DNA of 36,534 bases from Bacteroidales bacterium (GTDB lineage Bacteria; Bacteroidota; Bacteroidia; Bacteroidales; F082). Below the pieces are notes generated by a model. It searched no databases. It saw only the letters and a list, made by a program, of their open reading frames with translations, and was not told where the DNA came from. This document shows positions 7,170 through 15,467 of the stretch, in pieces. Positions within the stretch are counted from its first letter, which is position 1. Each line of letters starts with the position of its first letter. Made by a program: the position numbers and the translations under genes. The stretch is from assembly GCA_017965765.1 (NCBI GenBank), contig JAGCPJ010000059.1:1-36534 (forward strand), in the 5' to 3' direction.

Positions 7170-8534
7170 TCAATGGACTACAGTTTTCACAAATGCGTTT
7201 CCGTTCCCCACGATGTATAAGCCCGGCGTCAGCTGGAACTCGCACTGCATAGTCTGTGGCCGTGCAGCTACCTTCCGTCCCATGAGGTCATAGACCACGA
7301 TATCGGAAGCCGACTCGGTTTCAACCGTCAGACGGCCCTTTTGGCCATAGACCCTCATGCCTAGGTTCGGGGTCTCATCCACGGAGTTATAATCCGAATA
7401 ATACAGTGTGAACTCCGTATCGAGTTGCTCCGAGGCGATGGTGCACGACAACCATTTGCTGTTCAAGGGCATGGATCCACTGAGGGCAAAGCCCATGCCT
7501 TGGGCGACGGTACTCTCCCATACCGGAGCCAAGCCGATGATATTCGAAGCCTCTACCGAGGCGTCGAACCTGTTGTCATAGACGTCGCGGACAATCCAAT
7601 CCACCTCGTTAAAGATGCTTGCGGTCTTCCGCACCACGTTGCCATTGGCGTCGAACTCGTAGTTCATGCGACTGTCAAGGGTCATCGCAGTATTGAACCA
7701 GCCACCCAGATAGAGCGTTTCCGATTCAAGCTGACCGTCCACATAGTTGAAATCATATCTCGAAGCGTCTCTCCAGAGATTGCCTCCGGGGCCACCATTG
7801 CCTTTTCTTTGAGTCAACAAGCTGACACACAGATTGTTATCATTATATGACAAGGTGTCCTTTTGGGATTCGCGCCAATTGCCGTTGCGGATGGTGGAAT
7901 AGAGGCGGCGGACCAGACGGCCTTCGTTGTAGAGGTATTCGTTTTTGGAACTCTCCACCCATTCACCATTGTTGTTTTGGCCGTTGTAGTTCAGGTTAAA
8001 GGTGACGTTTCCGTTTTCATCATACTCATAGACGGAGCGTGAGGCACCCACCCAGAGGGTATCCTTGAAGCTTTCCGCGGTCATGCTCTCCACCAATGGT
8101 TGGCCGTTGATGGAGGTGTAAGTGTAATTCACTCGATAATAGGATTCCCAGGCATCGCCATTCCAGCGGGCATAGTCCATCGACTCCGTGGTTTCCCCTT
8201 CTTGTGACAGCGTAACGACGGTCTTCAGTACGGGGATCCAAGCGTTGTTTTCCCATTCGAAATGAGTTTCCGCACGCACTTTACCTGCTTCTTGATAGTC
8301 ATAGCAGTTTTTCCAGCGCGTCCAATCGAAATTGTCGGCACCGATGACGCTGTCGAGTTTTTGGGTATAGGCGCTCTGCCAACGAAGCGTAGCATCCAGC
8401 GCATTGGGGATCCGCTCGGGGTGGGCGAGTTGGAAGGAGATGTATTCCCAATGGTTATGGAACACCAAGGGGGATTCTTGGGCGTTCAAGGCCGTGGTCA
8501 CGGCCAACGCTATGATAAGAAGTAATCTTTTCAT
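7170..8534 (-). CDS. Exported T9SS-tailed protein with YD-like repeat segments, function unknown
   Basis: A 454-residue protein with signal peptide MKRLLLIIALAVTTALNAQ. The middle (about 110-310) has repeated aromatic/acidic strands such as YEYDENGNVTFNLNY, NEYLYNEGRLVRRLY, YDFNYVDGQLESETLY and MNYEFDANGNVVRKT, resembling the short beta-hairpin repeats seen in YD/RHS-like and MORN-like exported proteins. The last 60 residues look like a T9SS type A sorting domain: VYGQKGRLTVET, IVVYDLMGRKV, and a final GLYIVGNGNAFVKTVV, so export to the cell surface is likely. It begins 21 nt after the large C10 peptidase stop and is probably co-translated with it. No catalytic motif was recognised. Confidence 0.85.
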   Translation of the reverse strand: MKRLLLIIALAVTTALNAQESPLVFHNHWEYISFQLAHPERIPNALDATLRWQSAYTQKLDSVIGADNFDWTRWKNCYDYQEAGKVRAETHFEWENNAWIPVLKTVVTLSQEGETTESMDYARWNGDAWESYYRVNYTYTSINGQPLVESMTAESFKDTLWVGASRSVYEYDENGNVTFNLNYNGQNNNGEWVESSKNEYLYNEGRLVRRLYSTIRNGNWRESQKDTLSYNDNNLCVSLLTQRKGNGGPGGNLWRDASRYDFNYVDGQLESETLYLGGWFNTAMTLDSRMNYEFDANGNVVRKTASIFNEVDWIVRDVYDNRFDASVEASNIIGLAPVWESTVAQGMGFALSGSMPLNSKWLSCTIASEQLDTEFTLYYSDYNSVDETPNLGMRVYGQKGRLTVETESASDIVVYDLMGRKVAARPQTMQCEFQLTPGLYIVGNGNAFVKTVVH

Positions 8535-8555
8535 GGTCAGAAGGTTTTTGATGGA

Positions 8556-11336
8556 TTATTTCGTCAATACCACTTTTTGGATACGATTTCCTTGGGCCGT
8601 GCGGACATTGAGGTAATAGACGCCAGGATGCAGTGCCGAGAGGTCGATCTCGGCACGGTCGCCAGAGGCTTTGAAGGACATCACCTGTTGTCCCGTCAGT
8701 TGATAGACCAGGATCTCCTGTAGGGCTTCCGCGTGGACGATAACGTGTCCCGAGGAAGGATTCGGGAAGAGGCTCATCGCTGAGGTCTCGTTTTCGGGAA
8801 CCGCCACGTTACCCCAACAAGCTTTGTTGGACAGGCTGGATTCCACACCGTTCAACAGGCCGGTGACTTGATAGACCAGTAGGGTTTCATCGCCGGTGAC
8901 TGCATCGACAAAGTGGGTTTCCGTGAGGTCTTGGGCGACCAGTGTTCCATTGCGATACAGGTTGTACGACTCGGCGAGCAGGGCGGGATCCCATTGCAGT
9001 GACATCTGATTGGAACCAAGTGTTTCCAAACGCAGGTTTAAAGGCAGATGGGTGCGGTTGATTTCGACGAAACGCAGTTCAGGGTTGTTGGCGAGGCATG
9101 CGGGAGCGGAAACCAGGTTGCCATGGTCATATAATGCCGTGACGATATAATAGTAGCGATGGCCTCCGGCGACGTTGGCGTTGTCGGTATAAGTCAGCGT
9201 AGAGCTGCCCGTGGTCTTGATGGTCTTATAGGTCTCCCCTTCGGCCTTGCGGTACACACGGTAACCCGAAAGCTCCATCTCTGTACTCGGCGCCTCCCAG
9301 GTTAGTTTCACTTTGCCATTGGCATTGAGTTCATATTGCAGGTTTTGCGGTGCCATCCCATCCGGGTCGAGGGCGGCACAGCAGACGTTGGTCGGGTCCG
9401 TCTCCCCTTCCTTACAGAAGGCGGTGACATAATACGCGTGGACTTCCGTGGCGGCGAGTCTGTCGGTAAAGGTCGTCGCGTTGGCCACCATGGTATATAG
9501 GCGTTCGTCGCGGTAGATGTTATAGCCGTAGCCGAGGTTTTGGACACCTGTCCAATTCAGCACGACATCGTTGCCGTCAACCTGGGCAGTGAGGTTCGTA
9601 GGATGGTCGTCGCGGCCAACGCCGCCGCAGGTGTTGACAGTCTCATAGAAGAGGCCTTGCGGCATTGCTGTTGAGGAACCCTCGTAAGAGAACACCAATT
9701 GGCCCGTGGCATCATGGATTGACATGCTGACACTCAGGCTGTCCGTCGGGGCCTTCCAGTAGAAGGCGATTCGGCCCTGAGGCATGTCCACGGCATAGCT
9801 ACCGTTGCTCTTCTCCGCGGTGAAGGAAACCACTTGGGCACCCGAGGAATTCTGTACGGAAAGTTCCGCATTACCCCATCCATCGCTATTCGAGCAAGAC
9901 AGCTCAAAATCCCAGGCACACACGGGACCTAAGTTAACCCCTTCGACTTTGGCCTTGCGTCCGCCTTGCCCCTCGCAAACCGCATAGACGGCATAGTTCA
10001 CCATGACGGGCAATCCGGCGGGATCGACATAGGTCATGAATTCGCCAGGTGCGGGATGGTCGAAGGCATGGACTTCCACCCCATCACGAAGGATGACGAT
10101 TTGGTCGATGGATTCCAGCACACGACCGTCGAGGGTGGCCGTGGGGTTGTACCAGGAGAGGGTGACCGAGAAGTCGTCATCGCCATTGGGCACGGCCGTG
10201 AAGTAGTCGGGGGCTTTCACGGTGTTCTCGAACACCGACTGTGGTACAAAGTTGCAGATCACCCCTTGGCCTGAGTTGAAGGCATAGCTGGAGACGTTCA
10301 GTTCATCGATGGCGTAGAAGCCGTCGCCCGAGCCGCTCCACCCCCAGTTGAAGTGGAACATGTTGAAGTCGTCATAACCATCACATACGAAAGCATGGCC
10401 ACCTCCGCCATTGGTATCGGAGCCCGAATAATAGCATGGCCAGCCCATGTCGAACTGGTCCTTCAGCAACCGCTGGAACTCTTCCAAGGAATAGTCGTCG
10501 CGGCCATAGAAACGGCAGCGGTTGGTGTAGCCGAAGTATTTGAGCACGGCACCAGGGACGTCTTGCGAGAAGGCGCCGCTTCCCTCTGGGGAGTAGTCCA
10601 TATCGACGGCGATACCGCAATGGTACATGAATTCCGCGATGGCGTCGATATTCTCCTCGGGAGAGCCCGTGAAGATGCTCAAGGGCATCTTGTCGAAATC
10701 ATAGACTGCCGCGGAGAAATCCGCAGACAACTCCCCATAGGTGTAATGCCTATAGGAGTGCCGGCCCCAGCCATGGGTGGGATATCTCCAATAATTCATC
10801 ACCTGTGACATGGCAGTGGCGACGCAGCCCGCGTAAGAGTTCGAAGGGCAGAATTTGTTATAGGGGTCGTTTTGGTTCCACCGGGTCTGCACCAGATAGA
10901 ACGAGCTTTTGTTGCCATTACGTGAAGGCAGGTTGTCACCTTTCAGCAAGGCAGTCCATTCCTCAGCAGCACTGGGATCTGGGGACATGTTGGCGCGCAG
11001 GGCAGCCCAGCGGTTTTCGGACAAACTGCCTAGATAATACATCATCTCGGGAGAGGGATTATCCACTGGGAAAACGCCCTCTTCGGAATAGCCGACAATA
11101 GGCCTGAAGCGGTCGTCGGAGGAGACGATGACGAAGCCAGCGTCACCGACATTGAAAACATAGTATTGGTCTTGAACAGCTACAAGTTGCAATTCGCTGG
11201 TACGACTTGAGACCTGAAGTGCCGTTTGGGCAAAAGCCTGGCCAACACGTTTAGCGGTAGCCACATCCACCGGATTGGCAAATAACTGACTGAAAACCAA
11301 TAAGAAGTAAGGTAGTAAAAACAGTATTCTTTTCAT
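8556..11336 (-). CDS. Large exported C10 (SpeB/streptopain-like) cysteine peptidase with fibronectin-like modules and T9SS tail
   Basis: 926 residues. Signal peptide to about residue 20 (LFA). Residues 21-135 match the C10 propeptide region (YYVFNVGDAGFVIVSSDDRFRPIVGYS), which inhibits the zymogen. The catalytic domain (about 145-365) has Cys171 in YAGCVATAMSQ, His314 in GGGHAFVCDGYD and Asn330-Trp331 in FHFNWGWSG. Beta-sandwich modules follow: an FN3-like one at about 375-470, a jelly-roll-like region to about 590, and FN3-like modules near 608-680, 694-775 and 790-850 with the YNIYRDE / YRVYRKAEG / YNLYRNG strand. Residues 855-926 are a T9SS type A domain (PNPSSGHVIV, ILVYQLTGQ, GVYYLNVRTAQG). 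It is the first gene of the long minus-strand cluster and has its own promoter. SpeB-type enzymes cut a broad range of host and matrix proteins. Confidence 0.95.
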   Translation of the reverse strand: MKRILFLLPYFLLVFSQLFANPVDVATAKRVGQAFAQTALQVSSRTSELQLVAVQDQYYVFNVGDAGFVIVSSDDRFRPIVGYSEEGVFPVDNPSPEMMYYLGSLSENRWAALRANMSPDPSAAEEWTALLKGDNLPSRNGNKSSFYLVQTRWNQNDPYNKFCPSNSYAGCVATAMSQVMNYWRYPTHGWGRHSYRHYTYGELSADFSAAVYDFDKMPLSIFTGSPEENIDAIAEFMYHCGIAVDMDYSPEGSGAFSQDVPGAVLKYFGYTNRCRFYGRDDYSLEEFQRLLKDQFDMGWPCYYSGSDTNGGGGHAFVCDGYDDFNMFHFNWGWSGSGDGFYAIDELNVSSYAFNSGQGVICNFVPQSVFENTVKAPDYFTAVPNGDDDFSVTLSWYNPTATLDGRVLESIDQIVILRDGVEVHAFDHPAPGEFMTYVDPAGLPVMVNYAVYAVCEGQGGRKAKVEGVNLGPVCAWDFELSCSNSDGWGNAELSVQNSSGAQVVSFTAEKSNGSYAVDMPQGRIAFYWKAPTDSLSVSMSIHDATGQLVFSYEGSSTAMPQGLFYETVNTCGGVGRDDHPTNLTAQVDGNDVVLNWTGVQNLGYGYNIYRDERLYTMVANATTFTDRLAATEVHAYYVTAFCKEGETDPTNVCCAALDPDGMAPQNLQYELNANGKVKLTWEAPSTEMELSGYRVYRKAEGETYKTIKTTGSSTLTYTDNANVAGGHRYYYIVTALYDHGNLVSAPACLANNPELRFVEINRTHLPLNLRLETLGSNQMSLQWDPALLAESYNLYRNGTLVAQDLTETHFVDAVTGDETLLVYQVTGLLNGVESSLSNKACWGNVAVPENETSAMSLFPNPSSGHVIVHAEALQEILVYQLTGQQVMSFKASGDRAEIDLSALHPGVYYLNVRTAQGNRIQKVVLTK

Positions 11337-11377
11337 AGTAGCATGAAGATAATATCAAACTTATATTATTAAGGTGT

Positions 11378-11410
11378 CAAAAGTAGTAAAATATTTGAAT
11401 TACACCTCAA
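11378..11410 (-). promoter_or_regulatory. Bacteroidota-type promoter of the C10 peptidase cluster
   Basis: On the minus strand a -7 box TACTTTTG (11385 down to 11378) matches TAnnTTTG. A TTG (11410-11408) lies 22 nt upstream as a -33 element. The start codon at 11336 would leave a leader of about 35 nt. It is the only convincing promoter I see for the genes down to the left edge. Confidence 0.6.
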
Positions 11411-11465
11411 TTTTTTCATTTTTTTAGACTCTTTACTGTTGATTGGGGAAGAAGAAACAAAAAAT

Positions 11466-11520
11466 TAGAACAGTCCTGAAAGGGCAACTAGCTAATAGCC
11501 CAAGGCGGCCCTGGGTATCA
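11466..11520. repeat. Possible dispersed intergenic element with imperfect hairpin
   Basis: The 275-nt gap between the C10 peptidase and the next gene holds A/T-rich sequence and then a GC-richer block (about 11470-11519) that stands out in composition. The block ends in CCCAAGG..CCCTGGG, a 7-bp inverted repeat with one mismatch. Blocks of this look occur between genes in Bacteroidales, from memory; a genome-wide copy count would be needed to confirm. Confidence 0.4.
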
Positions 11521-11584
11521 AATGGTGTATAAGGAAAACGGAAAAAGTATTTGCATTTACTGTAAGTATATTTACTATTTTTTG

Positions 11585-11592
11585 TATCTTTG
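11585..11592 (+). promoter_or_regulatory. -7 promoter box for the cysteate synthase-like gene
   Basis: TATCTTTG matches TAnnTTTG exactly, 20 nt upstream of the ATG at 11612. No good -33 element sits at the usual spacing. The box lies inside the 30-codon upstream extension of the open frame (from 11522), so translation must start at 11612 if this promoter is used. Confidence 0.6.
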
Positions 11593-11611
11593 CAGGTCAA
11601 AAACTGCAAAC

Positions 11612-12895
11612 ATGGGAAAATATCAACTGATGAACGTGGCCGATGGCCGCATCTTTGAAGATAAAGGATGGATGTTGGACGATCCGGAAGGCAAGACGCC
11701 GAGCCTGGTGAGAGCCATCTTCGAGCAAAAACAGCTGCATCTGGGCGACGACAGTATGGGATTGTACAAGTTCGCCGACTGGATGCCTATCCAAAGGACC
11801 TTGGAGAACCCCTCCTGCCCCATCACCTATAAAAGCGAAAAGTTAGCCAAACAGCTGGGACTGAACAACCTATACATCACCTTCAGCGGCTGGTGGCCAG
11901 CCAAAGGCGCCAAGATGAGCACCTGCTCCTTCAAGGAAACCGAGGCTTACTCCGTGTGTGCCCGCCTAGGCGAAGGACAGAAAAACCAAGTGTTGGTGGT
12001 GGCCTCCGCTGGCAACACCGCAAGAGCTTTCGCCAAGGTATGCTCCGACAACCACATCCCGTTGCTGCTTTGCGTGCCCCAGGACAACATCAACGCCTTG
12101 TGGTTCGACAAACCCCTGAACCCCTGCGTGAAGCTGTTCACCACCGCCACCGGCAGCGACTATTTCGATGCCATCCAGCTGTCGAACTTCATCTGCGAGC
12201 TCCCAGGATTCCTCGCCGAGGGCGGCGCCAAGAACATCGCACGCCGCGATGGCATGAGCACCACCATGATGTCCGCTGTGACCACCATCGGACGCATCCC
12301 CGACTTCTACTTCCAAGCCGTGGGCAGTGGCACCGGCGCCATCGCCGCCTGGGAAGCCAACCTGCGCTTCCTCGAAGACGGACGTTTCGGCAACAACAAA
12401 GCCCGACTGATGGTCTCCCAAAACAAGCCCTTCGTCCCCATGTATGTCGCATGGAAAAAAGACTCCAGGACGCTATTCCCCTACGATGCCGACCAAGCCC
12501 GTCGCGACGCCGCAGAGATCTGCGCCCCCGTGCTCTCCAACCGCAAGCCACCTTATTCATTATGTGGAGGCCTGTACGATGCACTCAAGGACACCCTAGG
12601 CGACATCTTCGCGATCAGCAATGCGGAAGCCAATGCTGCCAAACAACTCTTCGAGGAAACTGAAGGCATCGACATCTACCATGCCGCTGCCGTTGCCCTG
12701 GCCTCACTCCGCCAAGCCATCGAACAAAACATCGTGAAAGCCGACGACATCGTCATGCTCAACATCACCGGAGGTGGCGAAAAACACTTCATGGAAACCC
12801 ATCAGATCCACTATCTGGAACCCACCCATATCTTCCCGATTGGCTTCTCTAAAGAGGATGTCCGCAAGGTTGCCGAAGACCTGCTGAAAAATTAA
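11612..12895 (+). CDS. Threonine synthase-fold PLP enzyme, probable cysteate synthase
   Basis: 427 residues from ATG 11612. I rejected the upstream ATG at 11522 because a -7 box lies between them and the 30 extra residues are low-complexity. Fold-type II PLP signatures: the internal aldimine Lys108 in CSFKETEAYSV, the cofactor loop ASAGNTARAF (131-140), the phosphate-binding glycine-rich GSGTGAIAAWEA (238-249) and C-terminal NITGGGE (384-390). The sequence around YKSEKLAK, LYITFSGWWP and KMSTCSFKE resembles the threonine synthase-like branch annotated as cysteate synthase, which makes L-cysteate from O-phospho-L-serine and sulfite. In Bacteroidota cysteate can feed sulfonolipid synthesis; no partner enzyme is in the window. 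An ordinary threonine synthase or another beta-replacement enzyme remains possible. Confidence 0.8.
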   Translation: MGKYQLMNVADGRIFEDKGWMLDDPEGKTPSLVRAIFEQKQLHLGDDSMGLYKFADWMPIQRTLENPSCPITYKSEKLAKQLGLNNLYITFSGWWPAKGAKMSTCSFKETEAYSVCARLGEGQKNQVLVVASAGNTARAFAKVCSDNHIPLLLCVPQDNINALWFDKPLNPCVKLFTTATGSDYFDAIQLSNFICELPGFLAEGGAKNIARRDGMSTTMMSAVTTIGRIPDFYFQAVGSGTGAIAAWEANLRFLEDGRFGNNKARLMVSQNKPFVPMYVAWKKDSRTLFPYDADQARRDAAEICAPVLSNRKPPYSLCGGLYDALKDTLGDIFAISNAEANAAKQLFEETEGIDIYHAAAVALASLRQAIEQNIVKADDIVMLNITGGGEKHFMETHQIHYLEPTHIFPIGFSKEDVRKVAEDLLKN

Positions 12896-12908
12896 TTTCA
12901 AAAATTGG

Positions 12909-12937
12909 TTGCACAATCAAAAAAAGTTGTAATTTTG
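12909..12937 (+). promoter_or_regulatory. Promoter of rplU-rpmA
   Basis: TTG at 12909-12911 and TAATTTTG at 12930-12937 with 18 nt between them match the Bacteroidota -33/-7 pattern. The leader to the rplU ATG at 12986 is about 40 nt, long enough for regulation. I see no clear hairpin in it. Confidence 0.7.
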
Positions 12938-12985
12938 CAGTCCAAAATTTAAGCAAGAAATCAGTATCTAAAAAGATATCGAGAA

Positions 12986-13297
12986 ATGTACGCAATTGTA
13001 GAAATAGCAGGACAGCAGTTCAAAGTCACGAACGGTCAAGAGATCTTCGTCAACAGACTGCAAGGTGAAGAAGGAAGCAAGGTTTCTTTCGACAGAGTAT
13101 TATTGATTGACAACGACGGCGCTACCCAGGTGGGAGCTCCCACAGTTGCCGGTGCCAACGTCGAGGCGACGATTAAGGAGCACTGCAAGGGTAAGAAAGT
13201 CATCGTTTTCAAGAAGAAGAGAAGAAAAGGTTACCAGACCTCTAACGGCCACCGCCAGTATCTGAGCAAGGTCGTTATCGACAACATCATCATGTAA
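12986..13297 (+). CDS. rplU: 50S ribosomal protein L21
   Basis: 103 residues, the normal length. It starts [14 protein letters not shown] and contains [24 protein letters not shown] and the C-terminal [24 protein letters not shown], all characteristic of L21, which binds 23S rRNA in the large subunit. It is followed after 22 nt by rpmA (L27), the conserved gene pair. Expression is from the promoter at 12909-12937, and the pair ends at a strong terminator. Confidence 0.98.
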   Translation: MYAIVEIAGQQFKVTNGQEIFVNRLQGEEGSKVSFDRVLLIDNDGATQVGAPTVAGANVEATIKEHCKGKKVIVFKKKRRKGYQTSNGHRQYLSKVVIDNIIM

Positions 13298-13319
13298 AAC
13301 CCGAAAAAACAGAAAAGAT

Positions 13320-13592
13320 ATGGCACACAAGAAAGGCGTCGGTAGTTCCGAGAACGGTCGTGAGTCCGCAAGTAAACGACTCGGAGTTAAGATTTTCGGT
13401 GGACAAGCAGCCATCGCAGGCAACATCATCGTCCGTCAACGCGGCACCAAGCACAACCCTGGCAAGAACGTCGGTATGGGCAAGGACCACACCCTCTATG
13501 CCAAGTGCGACGGCATCGTTGAATTCGTGAAGAAAAAAGACGATAAGTCATTCGTCTCCATCATCCCGGTGGAAGGCGCAATCACCGAATAA
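13320..13592 (+). CDS. rpmA: 50S ribosomal protein L27
   Basis: 90 residues, usual length. It starts [24 protein letters not shown], with [33 protein letters not shown] further on, the L27 hallmark. L27 reaches toward the peptidyl-transferase centre. There is no cleavable N-terminal prepeptide of the Firmicutes kind: the sequence starts directly at the mature end. It is second in the rplU operon and followed by an intrinsic terminator. Confidence 0.98.
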   Translation: MAHKKGVGSSENGRESASKRLGVKIFGGQAAIAGNIIVRQRGTKHNPGKNVGMGKDHTLYAKCDGIVEFVKKKDDKSFVSIIPVEGAITE

Positions 13593-13615
13593 ATATTCGT
13601 AAGATATATTTTTTT

Positions 13616-13645
13616 ACCGGCTATCGTCTGATAGCCGGTTTTTTT
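13616..13645 (+). terminator. Intrinsic terminator of the rplU-rpmA operon
   Basis: A perfect 10-bp stem, ACCGGCTATC (13616-13625) with GATAGCCGGT (13630-13639), loop GTCT, followed directly by six T. It lies 23 nt after the rpmA stop and before the serS promoter. Confidence 0.93.
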
Positions 13646-13649
13646 CGTT

Positions 13650-13657
13650 TATATTTG
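13650..13657 (+). promoter_or_regulatory. -7 promoter box for the serS run
   Basis: TATATTTG matches TAnnTTTG, directly after the rpmA terminator and 28 nt before the serS ATG at 13685. The usual -33 position falls within the terminator stem and shows no TTG, so the promoter rests on the -7 box and its position. Confidence 0.5.
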
Positions 13658-13684
13658 CGGTCAATTTAAAAACAGCGCCAAGCT

Positions 13685-14956
13685 ATGTTAGTATTATCCT
13701 ATATCCGTGATCACAAAGAAGAAGTGATCGAACGCCTGTCCATCAAGAACTTCAACAACGTCGCACTCATCGACGAAATCCTGAAACTGGACGACGAACG
13801 CCGCGCCACCCAAAAACAGTGTGACGAGACATTGGCTACCCTGAACAGCAACGCTCGCTTGATCGGCGACCTCTACAAACAAGGCAAAGCCGCCGAAGCC
13901 AACGACATGAAAGCCAAGAACAACGAGCTGAAAGAACTCTCCAAGACCCTCGCCGACCGGCTGGAGGAAATCAAAAAAGAGATCCAAAACAAACTCGTCG
14001 AAATCCCCAATACCCCTCGCATCGACGTGCCTCGAGGCACCTCCGCCGCCGACAACGTCAACGTGCACCAAGAAGGTGAGATGCCCCAACTTTACGAAGG
14101 CGCCAAACCCCACTGGGAACTGCTCAACCAATACGGACTCGCCGACTTCGACCTCGGCAACAAGGTCACCGGCGCCGGATTCCCCTTCTATAAAGGCAAA
14201 GGGGCCAAACTCCAACGCGCCCTCATCAACTTCTTCCTCGACGAAGCCAGCGCCGCAGGCTACAACGAGACCCAACCGCCCATCGTGGTGAACGAAGCCT
14301 CCGCATACGCCACTGGGCAACTCCCCGACAAGGAAGCACAGATGTATGCCGTGCCTCTCGATGGCTTCTACCTCATCCCTACCGCCGAAGTGCCGCTGAC
14401 CAACATGTTCCGTGACACCATCGTCAAAGAAGAACAGCTGCCCATCAAAACCGTCGGTTACTCCAACTGCTTCCGCCGTGAAGCCGGCTCCTACGGCAAG
14501 AACGTCCGCGGACTCAACCGCCTCCACCAGTTCGATAAAGTGGAAATCGTGGAAATCGCCCACCCCGTCGGCTCCTACGACCGCCTGGAAGCCATGAAAA
14601 ACCACGTCGCGGGACTGCTTCGCAAGCTGGAACTGCCCTTCCGTATCCTGCACCTCTGCGGCGGCGACATGAGCTTCACCTCCGCCACCACCTACGACTT
14701 CGAGGTGTGGTCCGCCGCCCAGCAACTCTGGCTCGAAGTCAGCTCCGTCTCCAACTTCGAGACCTTCCAAGCCAACCGACTGAAACTCCGCTTCAAGGAC
14801 AAGAACGGCAACATCCAACTCGTGCACACCCTCAACGGCAGCGCCCTGGCATTGCCCAGAATCGTCGCCGCCCTCCTCGAAGACCATCAGACCCCCGAAG
14901 GCATCCTCATCCCGAAGGCCCTCCAAAAATACACCGGCTTTGACATCATCTCCTAA
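13685..14956 (+). CDS. serS: Serine--tRNA ligase
   Basis: 423 residues, normal for the family. The N-terminal antiparallel coiled-coil arm that grips tRNA-Ser spans about 25-105. The class II catalytic core shows TAEVPLTN (233-240), motif 2 FRREAGSYGKNVRGLNR from about 263, and motif 3 NGSALALPRIVAALLED from 384. The enzyme activates serine and charges tRNA-Ser, and also charges tRNA-Sec where present. The 3' end overlaps the following lipoprotein gene by 17 nt, the first link of a tightly coupled run ending in rsmA. Confidence 0.98.
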   Translation: MLVLSYIRDHKEEVIERLSIKNFNNVALIDEILKLDDERRATQKQCDETLATLNSNARLIGDLYKQGKAAEANDMKAKNNELKELSKTLADRLEEIKKEIQNKLVEIPNTPRIDVPRGTSAADNVNVHQEGEMPQLYEGAKPHWELLNQYGLADFDLGNKVTGAGFPFYKGKGAKLQRALINFFLDEASAAGYNETQPPIVVNEASAYATGQLPDKEAQMYAVPLDGFYLIPTAEVPLTNMFRDTIVKEEQLPIKTVGYSNCFRREAGSYGKNVRGLNRLHQFDKVEIVEIAHPVGSYDRLEAMKNHVAGLLRKLELPFRILHLCGGDMSFTSATTYDFEVWSAAQQLWLEVSSVSNFETFQANRLKLRFKDKNGNIQLVHTLNGSALALPRIVAALLEDHQTPEGILIPKALQKYTGFDIIS

Positions 14957-15467
14957 ACATATCATCGTCGCACTCACGGTCTTGCTTCTCGCATTGTGCT
15001 CCTGCGGAAGCAAGACCGTGAACCACGCCAAGCCGTCTTTACCTCAGCTGCAAGACCAACTGGCGAAAGACAGCGTCGCCCTACTTGACCTGCAAAACCG
15101 CTACCAAGACAGGCTCGGCGCCGACTTCCGGTGGTGCGACTCCATGCTACAGTTCGTCCCCGAAACCGAAATCGAACGCTATTTCGAGACCCTCGACCTC
15201 GCACAAGCCTACCTGAGCCAGTTCAACGAGCTGCTCCCCGTGATGCAACGCGACCTCTCCTACACCCGGACCCAGCTGGCCAACCTCCAAAACGACCTCG
15301 ACACCCATTACCTCAGCGACTCGCTGTTCCAGGTGTATCTCAAGGACGAAACCGCCGTGGCCGACACGCTCCACCATAGAATCCTTTATTTCCAAGACCG
15401 ACTCTCACATCAAGACCAGGAGTTGCAAACCCTGAAGAAGAACATCCGTAAAGTCGCGTCAAGATGA
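14940..15467 (+). CDS. Small coiled-coil lipoprotein, function unknown
   Basis: 175 residues. The signal peptide ends in a lipobox (LCSC, acylated Cys about residue 22). The mature part is almost entirely helical, with heptad-like stretches rich in Leu, Gln and Asp (LPQLQDQLAKDSVALLDLQ; RTQLANLQNDLDTHY; RLSHQDQELQTLKK), consistent with a coiled coil. I do not recognise the family. It overlaps the end of serS by 17 nt and the start of the next TPR gene by 4 nt (ATGA), so the three are translationally coupled. Working with the exported TPR protein at the cell envelope is a reasonable guess, no more. Confidence 0.85.
   Translation: MTSSPKHIIVALTVLLLALCSCGSKTVNHAKPSLPQLQDQLAKDSVALLDLQNRYQDRLGADFRWCDSMLQFVPETEIERYFETLDLAQAYLSQFNELLPVMQRDLSYTRTQLANLQNDLDTHYLSDSLFQVYLKDETAVADTLHHRILYFQDRLSHQDQELQTLKKNIRKVASR

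Noticed and set aside
11522-11611. Upstream start for the cysteate synthase-like gene
   Set aside because: A -7 promoter box (11585-11592) lies within it and the added residues (Y/K/C-rich) match nothing in the family.
13694-15031. 445-codon minus-strand frame opposite serS
   Set aside because: serS is certain; the antisense translation is repetitive in G/V/F/E and has no recognisable domain.
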